A stretch of DNA of 41,668 nucleotides from Fidelibacterota bacterium (GTDB taxonomy: Bacteria > Fidelibacterota > Marinisomatia > SCGC-AAA003-L08 > D37C17): positions 1 through 41,668 of the forward strand of contig JASLLI010000003.1 of the NCBI GenBank assembly GCA_030747125.1, read 5' to 3'. A program made the translations under genes and the position numbers. Positions 25,278-36,233 of this stretch are shown here, one piece after another. The notes beneath the pieces were generated by a model that made no database searches, was not told the DNA's origin, and was given only the letters and a program-made list of their open reading frames with translations. The number at the start of each line of letters is the position of its first letter. Positions within the stretch are counted from its first letter, which is position 1.

Positions 25278-26483
25278 TTAAATGCTGGCAAAGGATAATT
25301 TAAAGATTGAGGACACTGCCGGTCCAAGACAATGGCTGCCAATAATTGCTAATCCATCTTCTTTTGATAAACTCCTCAAACCGTGCTGAATGGCATTGGT
25401 TGGATCGGAGTATTTTACAACAGCCTTCATTTCCGAAAAATTGTCCGCCAATATTTCCGGCGGCATGGGGTTTCTGTCTCCAGCCTGAGTGCAGATAATT
25501 TTCGAAAAGAGAGATTCAATTTTTGAAATGGCAGATTCAATTCGCTTTCTTGCCTGCAGGGCAATAATTAAAGTAGAATCTCCCCCAATACACAAATTTT
25601 CATAATATTGCAGGAAGTTCATGATGCTGTCCAAATTATGGGCAACGTCAAATACAATAAATGGGTTCTCTTTAATAATCTGGTTTCTGCCATGCCAGCG
25701 GACAGACTGCAGCCCCCTGTGAATAATGGATTCAGAAACGGTGAAGTTTGGAATCTGTATCAGGGTTTCGGCAGCAAGCAATGCATTTTCTTTTTGAATC
25801 TTTCCAGGAAGATTGATTGTGAACGACTGCTTTTTTTCTCCATTGACAAAATGAATTGGACTCTCCATTTTTACCGCTTGGGATGTCAATACCTCTGTAA
25901 CCTCTTTATTTTGTTTTGCACTAATGCAAGGGATTCCCTGTTTCATTGCACCTGATTTTTCTATGGCAATCTCCATAAGGGATTCGCCTAATATTTCCAT
26001 GTGATCCAGAGAAATGGGAGTCATAACTGTGGCTACAGGTTCACAGACAGAAACGGAGTCCAATCTTCCGCCCAGCCCGGTTTCCATCACCGCAACATCC
26101 ACCTTTCCCTTTTTGAAATACCAGAAAGCCAGGGCAGTGATGGACTCGAAAAATGATGCTTCCAACGAATCAATGGCTTCCTTATAGTCCATTATAAACT
26201 GTTCCATAACTGTATCAGAAATGGGTGTCCCATTAATTCGGATCCTCTCATTTACTTCAACCAAATGCGGAGAAGTAAAAAGCCCAGTTTTATATCCTCC
26301 CTCTTTTAGAATGCCGGCTAACATGGCACTGACGGATCCTTTGCCGTTTGTCCCGGCAACCTGAATGACAGGCAATCCATTTTGGGGATTTCCGCAGGCA
26401 TCCATAAGCAGTTTTGTTCGCGTTAGTCCCATTTTAATGCCACGGGATTCAATATTCAATAAGTATTGAATGGGATCTTTCAT
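25278..26483 (-). CDS. folC: Bifunctional folylpolyglutamate / dihydrofolate synthase
   Basis: It adds glutamate to folates and, in most bacteria, also makes dihydrofolate from dihydropteroate. The 401-residue Mur-ligase-fold protein has the P-loop GTNGKGS at 44-50, followed by TGLFTSPHLVEVNERIRING, the family signature. ATVMTPISLDHMEILGESL and the C-terminal VFDVAHNLDSI also fit. Its ATG overlaps the murI stop by 4 bp (ATGA), so it is likely translated together with murI. A 99 bp gap with a hairpin separates it from rho. Confidence 0.95.
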   Translation of the reverse strand: MKDPIQYLLNIESRGIKMGLTRTKLLMDACGNPQNGLPVIQVAGTNGKGSVSAMLAGILKEGGYKTGLFTSPHLVEVNERIRINGTPISDTVMEQFIMDYKEAIDSLEASFFESITALAFWYFKKGKVDVAVMETGLGGRLDSVSVCEPVATVMTPISLDHMEILGESLMEIAIEKSGAMKQGIPCISAKQNKEVTEVLTSQAVKMESPIHFVNGEKKQSFTINLPGKIQKENALLAAETLIQIPNFTVSESIIHRGLQSVRWHGRNQIIKENPFIVFDVAHNLDSIMNFLQYYENLCIGGDSTLIIALQARKRIESAISKIESLFSKIICTQAGDRNPMPPEILADNFSEMKAVVKYSDPTNAIQHGLRSLSKEDGLAIIGSHCLGPAVSSIFKLSFASI

Positions 26484-27295
26484 AGCAGGGAAACATGAGT
26501 TACATTTTCCAGAGGTCTTCCCAGAAAACGGCTGCCAAGCTCATCGAATTTTTGTGGAAAATCTGATACAAAAAATCTTGTGGTTTTTAAAGCGTTTTCC
26601 GTATTGAATTTCTCTTCTTTTTTCAGATGATGTTTTAGTTGTTCTCCCACTGTTTCCCCGGAATATACCAATTGAATATGGTCCGGAACAGCTGATAAAA
26701 TGGTGTCAGCCATAATGGGATAATGGGTGCATCCTAAAATTAATGTATCAGTATTCAAAGTTGAAAGGGGAGAGAGATACTGCATTGCTACCTCTCTGGC
26801 AATGGAAGTTTCAGCCCAGCCTTCTTCAATCAAGGGGACAAACAGGGGACAGGAAATTTCTTTGACACTTATCCCTCTATTCAAACTGTTAAAAGCAGCA
26901 GTATAGGCTCCCGATTGCACCGTTGCTGTAGTGCCTATAACTCCCACAGATTGTGTTTTAGTAATAGTTGAAGCAAATTCTACAGAAGGTGTTACCACAT
27001 TAAAAACAGGCACCTCATATTCTGATTGAAGGGTGGTGCAGGCTACTGCTGAAGCGGTATTGCAGGCAATGACCACTGCCTTAGTACCATGTTCAACAAA
27101 AAAATCCAGTATATGGCGGGAATACTGAGTGACGGTTTCGGCAGACTTAGTTCCATAGGGAACATGGGCAGTATCCCCAAAATAAAGAAAGGATTCCTTT
27201 GGCAGAATTTTTTCGAGGGCTCGCAATACGGTGAGTCCACCCAGTCCGCTGTCAAATACTCCAATGGGTGAATCAGAAGAAATGTTAGTTGTCAC
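26480..27295 (-). CDS. murI: Glutamate racemase
   Basis: It makes D-glutamate for peptidoglycan. The 271-residue protein opens with IGVFDSGLGGLTVLRAL, and the two catalytic cysteines are C78 (VIACNTASA) and C189 (ILGCTHYP). YFGDTAHVPYG is also conserved. The start is GTG and overlaps the end of the amidase gene by 11 bp; the stop overlaps the folC ATG. The context with the amidase and ftsB-like genes supports a cell-wall role. Confidence 0.96.
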   Translation of the reverse strand: MTTNISSDSPIGVFDSGLGGLTVLRALEKILPKESFLYFGDTAHVPYGTKSAETVTQYSRHILDFFVEHGTKAVVIACNTASAVACTTLQSEYEVPVFNVVTPSVEFASTITKTQSVGVIGTTATVQSGAYTAAFNSLNRGISVKEISCPLFVPLIEEGWAETSIAREVAMQYLSPLSTLNTDTLILGCTHYPIMADTILSAVPDHIQLVYSGETVGEQLKHHLKKEEKFNTENALKTTRFFVSDFPQKFDELGSRFLGRPLENVTHVSLL

Positions 27296-28757
27296 TAATC
27301 AGGGGATTTTCGTATTTATCTTTAAAATTAACCAGAGCAGAAAAAACAGCCTGAGCAATTTTCTGTCTATAGCGGGATTGTCCTAATAATTTCATTTCAG
27401 ATTTGTTTGACAGAAACCCTGCTTCAATGAGAACATTGGGCATGGATGCACCTACCAACACATGGAAACCAGCTTGTTTCACTCCTCTGTTGGGCGAAGT
27501 GAGTACCTTATCCAACTCCTTTTGAATTTCTGCAGCGAGAAATTCTGATTCTTTCATGAAGGCAGATTGTGCCATAGCATACAAAATGAGTTTGTCATTG
27601 GAGAGTTTTTCATACTCATGATACTGCTCCTCCATGGCGATCACCTCATTTTCTCTGCGTGCCACTTCAATAGCATCTTCAGTTTTTCCCGGGCGGAGGA
27701 GATATGTTTCAAATCCTCTCACACTGTGGTTTTTATGAGCAGAGTTTGCATGGATGGATATAAAGACTTTTCCTCCCGAATCATTGGCAATTTTAGTGCG
27801 TTTCCACAGGGGAATATACACATCTTCGTCACGGGTATAAATAACCTTGATACCCAGATTGGTTTCAATTAGTTTTCCTAATTTTTTTGCAATATCCAAG
27901 GTGACAGTTTTTTCCTGGAGGCCTCCAATTCCAATTGCTCCTGCATCCTTTCCACCGTGACCTGCATCAATGACTATGGTATCCAACAGCCAGCGTCGGC
28001 GCATTTCTTTAATCTTATCTGCATTCTCTGCCATGGCTGTTCTGAGAAAGATAGAAATATGATCATTATATGCTTCTAACTCAAAATCGTCCACCTTTGA
28101 CTTGAGCAAAAAGGAAACTTGGGCAGACTCCTGAGACTGTATGGTACGAATTCGAACCACCGGATTTCTAAGTTGTGACTCCACCAGGCTTAGTGAATCC
28201 ACTTTAGCGCCGGCAATGGTTAGGTTCAGCCATCCTCCCCGGGTAATGGATGCCGCCAAAACATCAGCAGCAAATTTTTTCGAAGTATTTACTTTTAATA
28301 CAGAGCCATTTACTTTGTTTTGGATCGTGACTCCATGCACATTAAAATTAGGCGCATTGGTGAGTATGTATTCCTCTGAGGAATCTAATAGTGCATTGGG
28401 TAGTCCGGTAGAATTGAGGATGGGTAAAAAGGAATCAACGGGAATGAAGAAATCGTTTCCATCATACACAACGGGAAGATGCATATGGAAGATTTTATCA
28501 TTAACCTTTACAAAGGAGGAATGAGGGGACAGCGTAAGTTTGATGCTTTGAAAACGAAACTCCAGTTTTTCCTTATCATCATAGAAGATGGTGCGAATTT
28601 CCTGCGATTCTGCATATTCAATAGCGGAAATATATTTGTTTCCGTCAATGACATAAAGCTTGGTTTTTGTACTTAACCCAGTTTGCAGCCAGGCAAGAGA
28701 TATTAACCAGATAACGGAAAAAAGAATGCGAAATACTGTGGAAATTCGAAATGTCAT
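27285..28757 (-). CDS. N-acetylmuramoyl-L-alanine amidase (Amidase_3) with N-terminal accessory domains
   Basis: It cuts the amide bond between muramic acid and the stem peptide. The C-terminal Amidase_3 domain has zinc ligands H267 (IDAGHGGKDAG), E282 (LQEKTV) and H336 (SIHANS), and the catalytic E445 (IEAGFLSN). The N-terminal half has a copper-amine-oxidase-N-like segment (VYDGNDFFIPVDSFLPIL) and an AMIN-like beta region that would bind wall or division sites. ATG at 28757 is chosen because it puts the signal peptide (FRISTVFRILFSVIWLISLAW) at the N-terminus; the track start at 28832 is a TTG inside the upstream gene. It overlaps murI by 11 bp. Confidence 0.93.
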   Translation of the reverse strand: MTFRISTVFRILFSVIWLISLAWLQTGLSTKTKLYVIDGNKYISAIEYAESQEIRTIFYDDKEKLEFRFQSIKLTLSPHSSFVKVNDKIFHMHLPVVYDGNDFFIPVDSFLPILNSTGLPNALLDSSEEYILTNAPNFNVHGVTIQNKVNGSVLKVNTSKKFAADVLAASITRGGWLNLTIAGAKVDSLSLVESQLRNPVVRIRTIQSQESAQVSFLLKSKVDDFELEAYNDHISIFLRTAMAENADKIKEMRRRWLLDTIVIDAGHGGKDAGAIGIGGLQEKTVTLDIAKKLGKLIETNLGIKVIYTRDEDVYIPLWKRTKIANDSGGKVFISIHANSAHKNHSVRGFETYLLRPGKTEDAIEVARRENEVIAMEEQYHEYEKLSNDKLILYAMAQSAFMKESEFLAAEIQKELDKVLTSPNRGVKQAGFHVLVGASMPNVLIEAGFLSNKSEMKLLGQSRYRQKIAQAVFSALVNFKDKYENPLISDN

Positions 28758-28783
28758 TCTGTAAAATTTACCCAGTCTGAAAT

Positions 28784-30181
28784 TCAGAATACAATATCCA
28801 ACTGCAGGGCAAATACGGAATTCATTTCCCAAAGACCATTAAGATAAGGTAAAAGGGTATATCGTGCAGAGATGTGGTGAGTGGAATCTAATTTACATTT
28901 TAACAAGGTAAAAATAGAAATCCCCTCTCCATAAAAGGGCTTAAGGCCGAACTCTCCTGCCATTCCCGGAAGTACCAAATACACTCTCGAACTCCAATCA
29001 TCAGTATTAAAATAAACTGTACCCAATGTTGAATTAAAGTTGCCCATAACTATTTTTTTTGATTGCAATTGAAGTATATATCCCCAATTTTCCTGCGGTT
29101 TAATAAGAATGAGTTTTCCTTTTGCTTTCCAGCCATTTCCTATGGTGAGGGTTAAATATTGCTTTTGTATTTCTGTTAATTGGGATTGCACAACTTCTGT
29201 CAATAACCTTTTGCGGTAATTTAAATCAAATTTGAAATGATGATTTTTTACCGCCATCCCCATAAATAGTTCCTGTCCTTTTTTTTCAGGTTCATTATCA
29301 TTTTGTATTTCTTTGGCAAAATCCTTCCATCCATAAAAAGAAATGCTTTCATTTTTAAAATATACAGCAAATAACACTCCCTTTTCATTTTGTGATTTGC
29401 CCAATCCGTTTGCAGGACTTCCGCTGAAAGGCTGCCATTTGGGAGGAAGATAACGAAACTGAGTGACAAATTTTAATCTACTGTTCCTGGAATAAAATTG
29501 AAAGTATTGAGCAAGTTTATCTTTTTGAATTGCTGATTCTGCTGTGACCCCCCAGCTATCTTGGTTATTTTTCATTGCAAGGGAATAGGATGGAAATTTA
29601 TTGGCTGAAATGATGGCATTTGGAATGAAAAGAATTTGGTGATGCTCCAATTTCGCTGTAGCTAAGAGAACTTTATCCACAATACCAATTTTATAATAGT
29701 TTTCCTTTTCCACCATTACACCAACAGGATTATAATAAGATGCTGCCCCCAAATAAGTTCCTGTTTTCCAATGTACCTTTCCCAAAGAGGCAGGATTTGA
29801 AGGAGACTTTATCGTGGCATAATCACTACCTAATAAAAGTCCATTTCCTGATTGAAACCTGAGAGACCCCACCTTAAAATCATATCCATTAAAATTGCCG
29901 GTGAGAAAAAACTTTTGATTGTTGAATTGATGTGTATCAATGGACTTATCCATCCTGAGCCCAAGTTGTACTTCATTAAAGGAATAGACCATTTTCTGGT
30001 GCCAAATATCCCTGCCATCTTTGTTAATGGTTCTTGCTCTGTATAAAAAAGAAGAGTGAATATTTTCAACGGGCTCATAATCCAGATCAATATAATCTTC
30101 TGAACTGGGGATAAAGTTGTCAGTCCATAAAAAGGAGATAATACATAAAATTGAACTACTTAAATGCAAGGGATACACCAT
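28784..30181 (-). CDS. Probable outer-membrane beta-barrel protein
   Basis: The 465-residue protein has a signal-peptide-like N-terminus (MVYPLHLSSSILCIISFLW) and then many alternating hydrophobic strands with aromatic ends, finishing in FALQLDIVF, a classical barrel end. The stretch FKVGSLRFQSGNGLLLGSDYATIKS resembles the barrel part of long helix-hairpin-helix (ComEA-related) proteins of Bacteroidetes (GDYRxxFGQGLxLWSG-like), but no helix-hairpin-helix repeat is present. Function is unknown. Its start overlaps the upstream gene by 26 bp and it precedes the amidase by 26 bp, which suggests an envelope role. Confidence 0.7.
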   Translation of the reverse strand: MVYPLHLSSSILCIISFLWTDNFIPSSEDYIDLDYEPVENIHSSFLYRARTINKDGRDIWHQKMVYSFNEVQLGLRMDKSIDTHQFNNQKFFLTGNFNGYDFKVGSLRFQSGNGLLLGSDYATIKSPSNPASLGKVHWKTGTYLGAASYYNPVGVMVEKENYYKIGIVDKVLLATAKLEHHQILFIPNAIISANKFPSYSLAMKNNQDSWGVTAESAIQKDKLAQYFQFYSRNSRLKFVTQFRYLPPKWQPFSGSPANGLGKSQNEKGVLFAVYFKNESISFYGWKDFAKEIQNDNEPEKKGQELFMGMAVKNHHFKFDLNYRKRLLTEVVQSQLTEIQKQYLTLTIGNGWKAKGKLILIKPQENWGYILQLQSKKIVMGNFNSTLGTVYFNTDDWSSRVYLVLPGMAGEFGLKPFYGEGISIFTLLKCKLDSTHHISARYTLLPYLNGLWEMNSVFALQLDIVF

Positions 30182-30881
30182 AGGTGATTCCTAATTGGGG
30201 ATGGAGCAGAAAAAAAAGTTCAGGGGTTAATTTTTTTACTTGAAAAACTGTACCACACAATATCTCAGTAGTTCCGGACATCATTCCCATTTTGATTTTT
30301 GAATTTGCGAATATGGCATATTCCCAAATAAAGTTTAATTCAGGAGGATAGAGCATATCTTTAAATAGAGCAACCTGAAATTGATGTTTCTCAAGATAGT
30401 AAACTACATCGAACCGGAATATTTGGGGCAGGTCATTTTTCAATCTGTCAGTAATAAACAAATTTTTCAATTCAATGGAATACTGAAAAGTTGAATCGGA
30501 ACGGGTGAGATAGATTCCCGTAGAAGATGCATATAAATCGGGATAATTTTTTATGAGCACAGAGTAACCCTGAATAATGGGTCCCAAGCGGAAACCTCTG
30601 CCAATGGACGTAGAAAATTTTAATTCAAAAACTGATTCTCTGTACAGATTATCACCTGAAGTACTAAAAAAGGCGTGAAATGGGAATGAACTTATTTTAT
30701 TGTTAAAGTGAATTTGAGATTGGGCGAAGGCGGGCATCCCGTAAGGAGTGATATGGGAAAGGTGTAGTTGCTGACCATACTTAAAATCTAAATATTGATA
30801 TTTGAAGGTATTTTCAAATGCAGGGAAACAGAGTTTAGATAAAAACAAAACAAAGAGAAGGGATGATTTTTTTTGGGACAT
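30156..30881 (-). CDS. Secreted or outer-membrane protein of unknown function
   Basis: The 241-residue protein has an N-terminal signal peptide (KKSSLLFVLFLSKLCFPAF). The remainder is strand-rich, with alternating patterns and phrases such as GRGFRLGPIIQGYSVLIKNYP and QFQVALFKDMLYP, ending in GITYGVSLAFK, which suits a small beta-barrel. I do not recognise the family; it is loosely like the PorQ/PorV-type small barrels of FCB bacteria. It overlaps the following barrel gene by 26 bp, so the two are likely co-translated and may work together. Confidence 0.65.
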   Translation of the reverse strand: MSQKKSSLLFVLFLSKLCFPAFENTFKYQYLDFKYGQQLHLSHITPYGMPAFAQSQIHFNNKISSFPFHAFFSTSGDNLYRESVFELKFSTSIGRGFRLGPIIQGYSVLIKNYPDLYASSTGIYLTRSDSTFQYSIELKNLFITDRLKNDLPQIFRFDVVYYLEKHQFQVALFKDMLYPPELNFIWEYAIFANSKIKMGMMSGTTEILCGTVFQVKKLTPELFFLLHPQLGITYGVSLAFK

Positions 30882-30911
30882 ATTTAGTGTTATTTAGATA
30901 ATCAATAATTT

Positions 30912-32524
<1,613 letters not shown>

Positions 32525-32533
32525 TTAAACTAT

Positions 32534-32561
32534 GATTTAATTTAATTTATCCTGGCTTCAA
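32534..32561 (-). promoter_or_regulatory. Possible promoter of the eno gene run
   Basis: On the minus strand TTGAAG and TAAATC, spaced by 16 bases, lie just upstream of eno in the 93 bp spacer shared with the divergent FemAB-like gene. The match to a sigma-70 consensus is moderate, and promoters of this phylum are poorly known, so this is tentative. Confidence 0.25.
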
Positions 32562-32602
32562 TAAACAGAAATAGGAAATTAACCTCCAAATCTGTTTTTT
32601 CT

Positions 32603-33574
32603 ATGACGATATTAATAAGAAAATTTACGCCTAAAGATACCAGGGATTGGGATGAGTTTGTCCTCAACTCAAATAATGGTACCATATTTCATACCCGAAA
32701 ATTTCTGGGGTATCATCCTCCAGACCATTTTAAGGATAACAGCCTCATATTCGAAAAAAAGGGAAATATCCTCGCCTTACTTCCTGCAGCAATAATTAGG
32801 AGTGAAAAGGAGAAAATACTCATTTCTCATCCCGGCGCTTCAGTAGGTGCTCTTGTGGTGAGTGAAAATATCTCATTCGCTGAAACTTTATCCCTTACCA
32901 AGAAATTAGTGGAGTATGCAAAGGATCAAAAAATAAACAAAGTGCAGCTTACAATACCTCCGATTATATATTCTCATAAACCCTCTCATTATTTGGATTT
33001 TTCCTTCCAAAAGCAGGGGTTTACTTACAAAAAGAGAGAAATGTCCAGTATCCTTTTTTTGGAAGATACCATCGAACAAAACTTGAAAAAATTTAAACCT
33101 ACCCATCGCACCGCTGTCAGAAAGGGTATTAAATCCGGAATTGAAGTGAATCAATCAGAAGATATTCAATCTTTTTATAAAATTCTGGAAAACAATCTTT
33201 CCATTCGTCACAATGTAAAGCCAACACACACACTTGAGGAACTAACAAAACTCATAAAGATGTTCCCGGAAGAGATACAATTAACAGCTGCATTTTATAA
33301 AAATAAAATGATTGGCGGCGTGGTGAATTTCTGTGTGAATCGTCAAGTTATGCTGGCATTCTATATCAGTCATTTACCTGAATTTCAAGAGATGCGCCCC
33401 TTAAATACACTCTTCTATTATATTTTTGATAAAGCCATTTCAAAGGGATATACTATTTATGATTTTGGGATATTTACCGTAGGGGAATCTCCAAATATGG
33501 GCTTAGCCCGCTTTAAAGAAAACTTCGGTGCCAGCGGAATTTTCCGTGATACTCTGGAACTCAATCTGACCTGA
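32603..33574 (+). CDS. FemAB/GNAT-like acyl- or aminoacyl-transferase
   Basis: The 323-residue protein has the double-GNAT layout of FemAB-related proteins. The N-terminal half has WDEFVLNSNNGTIFHTRKFLGYHP; the middle has the basic FKPTHRTAVRKGIKSGIEV segment (compare RxxIRKAxKxG in the family). The second half has QLTAAFYKNKMIGGVVNFCVNRQVMLAFYISH, followed by DFGIFTVGES...LARFKENFGA. Members transfer amino acids or acyl groups in wall, capsule or exopolysaccharide synthesis. It overlaps the flippase gene by one base (TGATG), which supports a surface polysaccharide role. The donor and acceptor are unknown. Confidence 0.8.
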   Translation: MTILIRKFTPKDTRDWDEFVLNSNNGTIFHTRKFLGYHPPDHFKDNSLIFEKKGNILALLPAAIIRSEKEKILISHPGASVGALVVSENISFAETLSLTKKLVEYAKDQKINKVQLTIPPIIYSHKPSHYLDFSFQKQGFTYKKREMSSILFLEDTIEQNLKKFKPTHRTAVRKGIKSGIEVNQSEDIQSFYKILENNLSIRHNVKPTHTLEELTKLIKMFPEEIQLTAAFYKNKMIGGVVNFCVNRQVMLAFYISHLPEFQEMRPLNTLFYYIFDKAISKGYTIYDFGIFTVGESPNMGLARFKENFGASGIFRDTLELNLT

Positions 33575-35013
33575 TGTCCCTAAAACTTCTGGGGAAGCAA
33601 TCCATCATTTATGGTGTGGGACATATAGCGGTACGGGGGGTTACCTTTCTACTACTCCCGCTCTACACCAATGTCTTCTCCCTGCAGGACTATGGTGTAA
33701 TTTCTCTTGCCTATACCTTTTTAGGTTTCATGGGCATTGTATTGAACTATGGGCTGGATGCCTCTTTATTGAAACATTATGTCCCTGCAGAAAAAAGTGA
33801 AAGGACATCCATTTTAACCACTGCCTATGTATCCTTTTTTTTCACCACCCTCGTTTTTTCACTATTGTTTTTCCAGTTTCGAAGTCAGGTGGGAACACTT
33901 CTGTTTGATGATGCAAATCCGGAAATCGCAGGATTAGTTGCAGCAATTTTATTTTTAGATACTCTGTGGTCAATCCATGTTCTCATTCTTCGTGCGGAAG
34001 GAAAAGCCTATTATTTCACCACGGTCAACTTAATAAATGTAATTATTACCCTTACGCTCAACCTGCTATTTGTATTCAAGTTTCAATGGGGAATAAAAGG
34101 GGTCCTCCTCAGTAATATGATTGCTTCCTGTATTATTTTCACAACCACTTTACCAATTATATTCCGCAGGATATCTCTGTCAAAACTGTCATGGATTCAT
34201 TGGAAGAAACTCATGCACTTTGGTCTGCCCTTTCTCCCGTCAGGAGTTTTTGCAATGATTTTAGAGCTCTCTGACCGCTATGTTTTACGATATCTTACCG
34301 ATGTAGGCACCGTTGGGCTCTATAGCGCCGGTTATAAATTGGGGATGCTGATGATGCTGGTGGTAATGGGATTTAATATGGCCTGGCAGCCATATTTTTT
34401 AAAAAAAGAGGTGCAGGACAGGGACTATATAACAAAGGTAACTACTATTACCCTCACCGGTCTCGGTTTTCTGTTTATCCTTATCATTTTATGGATTGAT
34501 ACTATTGTCACTTTTGAAATAGGAAGCTTTTCACCTATTGGTTCTGAGTATTGGTCTGCAACCCAAATCGTTCCTCTTATTGCCTTAGCCTATATCTTTC
34601 ATGCTGCCTATCTCCTCCAGTTACCTGGTGTGTACCTGTTGGAGAAATCTTTTTGGATACCCTGGATTCGCGGAGTAGGTGCAGTGAGTAATATTGCGTT
34701 AAATTTTCTTCTGATTCCCATTTATGGTATCATGGGTGCTGCCACCGCCACCTGCATATCCTTTATATTAATGGCAGTGATTTTATTTATGGTGAATAAG
34801 CGTTTTTTTCCTGTAAACTATGAATGGAACAAGATTTTGATAATTGGCTCAACTGTTTTTTTAATATGGCTGCTCCAATCAACTTATGAATTTAGTGTAA
34901 TTGTTAATTTACTACTCACGGCGGCTTACCCTTTGTCAGTGATCCTATTCAGAGTAGTGAACTATAAAAGCATTTTACTGCTATTTACCAAAAATGAGTT
35001 ACCCCAAAATTGA
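33574..35013 (+). CDS. Polysaccharide flippase, Wzx/MATE-like (MVF superfamily)
   Basis: The 479-residue protein has 12 to 14 membrane helices. The N-terminus KLLGKQSIIYGVGHIAVRGVTFLLLPLYTNVFSLQDYGVISL is typical of polysaccharide biosynthesis flippases, and SDRYVLRYLTDVGTVGLYSAGYKLG is the well-kept middle segment. It should turn a lipid-linked saccharide across the inner membrane. It follows the FemAB-like gene with a one-base overlap, and its 3' end overlaps the convergent glycosyltransferase gene by 15 bp. Confidence 0.93.
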   Translation: MSLKLLGKQSIIYGVGHIAVRGVTFLLLPLYTNVFSLQDYGVISLAYTFLGFMGIVLNYGLDASLLKHYVPAEKSERTSILTTAYVSFFFTTLVFSLLFFQFRSQVGTLLFDDANPEIAGLVAAILFLDTLWSIHVLILRAEGKAYYFTTVNLINVIITLTLNLLFVFKFQWGIKGVLLSNMIASCIIFTTTLPIIFRRISLSKLSWIHWKKLMHFGLPFLPSGVFAMILELSDRYVLRYLTDVGTVGLYSAGYKLGMLMMLVVMGFNMAWQPYFLKKEVQDRDYITKVTTITLTGLGFLFILIILWIDTIVTFEIGSFSPIGSEYWSATQIVPLIALAYIFHAAYLLQLPGVYLLEKSFWIPWIRGVGAVSNIALNFLLIPIYGIMGAATATCISFILMAVILFMVNKRFFPVNYEWNKILIIGSTVFLIWLLQSTYEFSVIVNLLLTAAYPLSVILFRVVNYKSILLLFTKNELPQN

Positions 35014-36153
35014 CTGTAATAATTCTTTAATTGATTGTGCAAATTGCCCTTTCCCAAACCGCTTAATGGTGGTATTACGAATTTCTTCTCTGTCAAATTG
35101 GTGATAATTTTGAATCATTTTCTGTATTCCTTCTTTTAGAGCTGAGACTGACTCTGGTTTTGCCAAAAAACCCACTTCTGAGGTAACAATATCTTCCGGT
35201 CCCCCGCAATCTGTTGCCACTACAGGAACCCCACAAGCTCCTGCTTCAATTAATGCCATCCCAAAAGTTTCAACTTGTGAGGGTAATACTAGAATATCAG
35301 CTTTATGCAATTCCTTTACCAACTCTGCTTGTGGGAGATGGCCAAGAAATTTTACGGATTTGGATATTCCCTTAGAATAAACCATCTTTTCCAACTGTTT
35401 TCTCAAAGACCCTTTTCCTGCTAAATAGAGCGCAAGAGAATGACCTTCATTAATTATCTGATGGAATGCCTCTAACAAAATATCAATGCGTTTTTCCTCT
35501 CTAAAATGGGCAATACATAAAATATTTTTCGGTGTGTTTTCTGAGCGTGTTGCCAAAGTGAAAATATCTTCATCTACAGGGTTAGGAAGCAAAGCCAATT
35601 TTGAAGAAAATTCAGGATAATTATTGTTTAACGAATTATACAAATCATTTGAGGTGGCAATGATTTTTGATGCATTTGTATAAGTAGTTTTTATCAGCCC
35701 AATTTGAATTTCTGAAAAGTCATTATTAAGGAATTCTTTTAAATGTTCTGAAACCATGAAGGGAATCTGTTGACTATTCAGATATTCCCCCAATGCTGCT
35801 CCTGCCCAGAGGGTTGACTGAAACCAAACGGCATCAGGCCTCCCTTCTTTTTGTATCAAATGTTGAAATAATTTCAGGGTTATTAAAGTATAACGCTGGA
35901 ACGCCATCTTCTCTAATTTAGGGAAAATATTCACAGACTGAGATATATAGGTTGGAATCCCCTCCTCAATTTTTTCCTGAATATTGCTGCTAAACGGAGC
36001 TCTGAACACGTCTTTTACAGAATGTACTATATGCGTTCCGACAACAACATTCAACCCACACTCTTTAAGCATTTGGGCTCTTTCTTTGAAAAAAGTACCA
36101 CTCTCAGGATGTAATTCTGTAGGGTACCAGGATGGAATAATGAAAAGTTTCAA
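34999..36153 (-). CDS. Glycosyltransferase family 4
   Basis: A GT-B-fold retaining glycosyltransferase. The C-terminal half has LAGKGSLRKQLEKM, GHLPQAELVKELHKADILVLPS and the donor-binding E-x7-E in VETFGMALIEAGACGVPVVATDCGGPEDIV. The N-terminus MKLFIIPSWYPTELHPESGTFFKERAQML is typical if translation starts at the TTG at 36153. The track ATG at 36225 adds 24 residues that do not resemble a GT start, so 36153 is chosen, although neither site has a ribosome binding site. It probably adds a sugar to a surface polysaccharide. It is opposite in strand to its neighbours and overlaps the flippase 3' end by 15 bp. Confidence 0.9.
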   Translation of the reverse strand: MKLFIIPSWYPTELHPESGTFFKERAQMLKECGLNVVVGTHIVHSVKDVFRAPFSSNIQEKIEEGIPTYISQSVNIFPKLEKMAFQRYTLITLKLFQHLIQKEGRPDAVWFQSTLWAGAALGEYLNSQQIPFMVSEHLKEFLNNDFSEIQIGLIKTTYTNASKIIATSNDLYNSLNNNYPEFSSKLALLPNPVDEDIFTLATRSENTPKNILCIAHFREEKRIDILLEAFHQIINEGHSLALYLAGKGSLRKQLEKMVYSKGISKSVKFLGHLPQAELVKELHKADILVLPSQVETFGMALIEAGACGVPVVATDCGGPEDIVTSEVGFLAKPESVSALKEGIQKMIQNYHQFDREEIRNTTIKRFGKGQFAQSIKELLQSILG

Positions 36154-36233
36154 TGTATAAAAATCTGGTAAATTTTCCGGGTATAATTTCCAGACATCTG
36201 TCATTTTTTGAAATAAATAAGACAAATACTAAA

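Noticed and set aside
28141-28524. 127-residue plus-strand ORF opposite the amidase gene
   Set aside because: Antisense shadow within the amidase N-terminal region.
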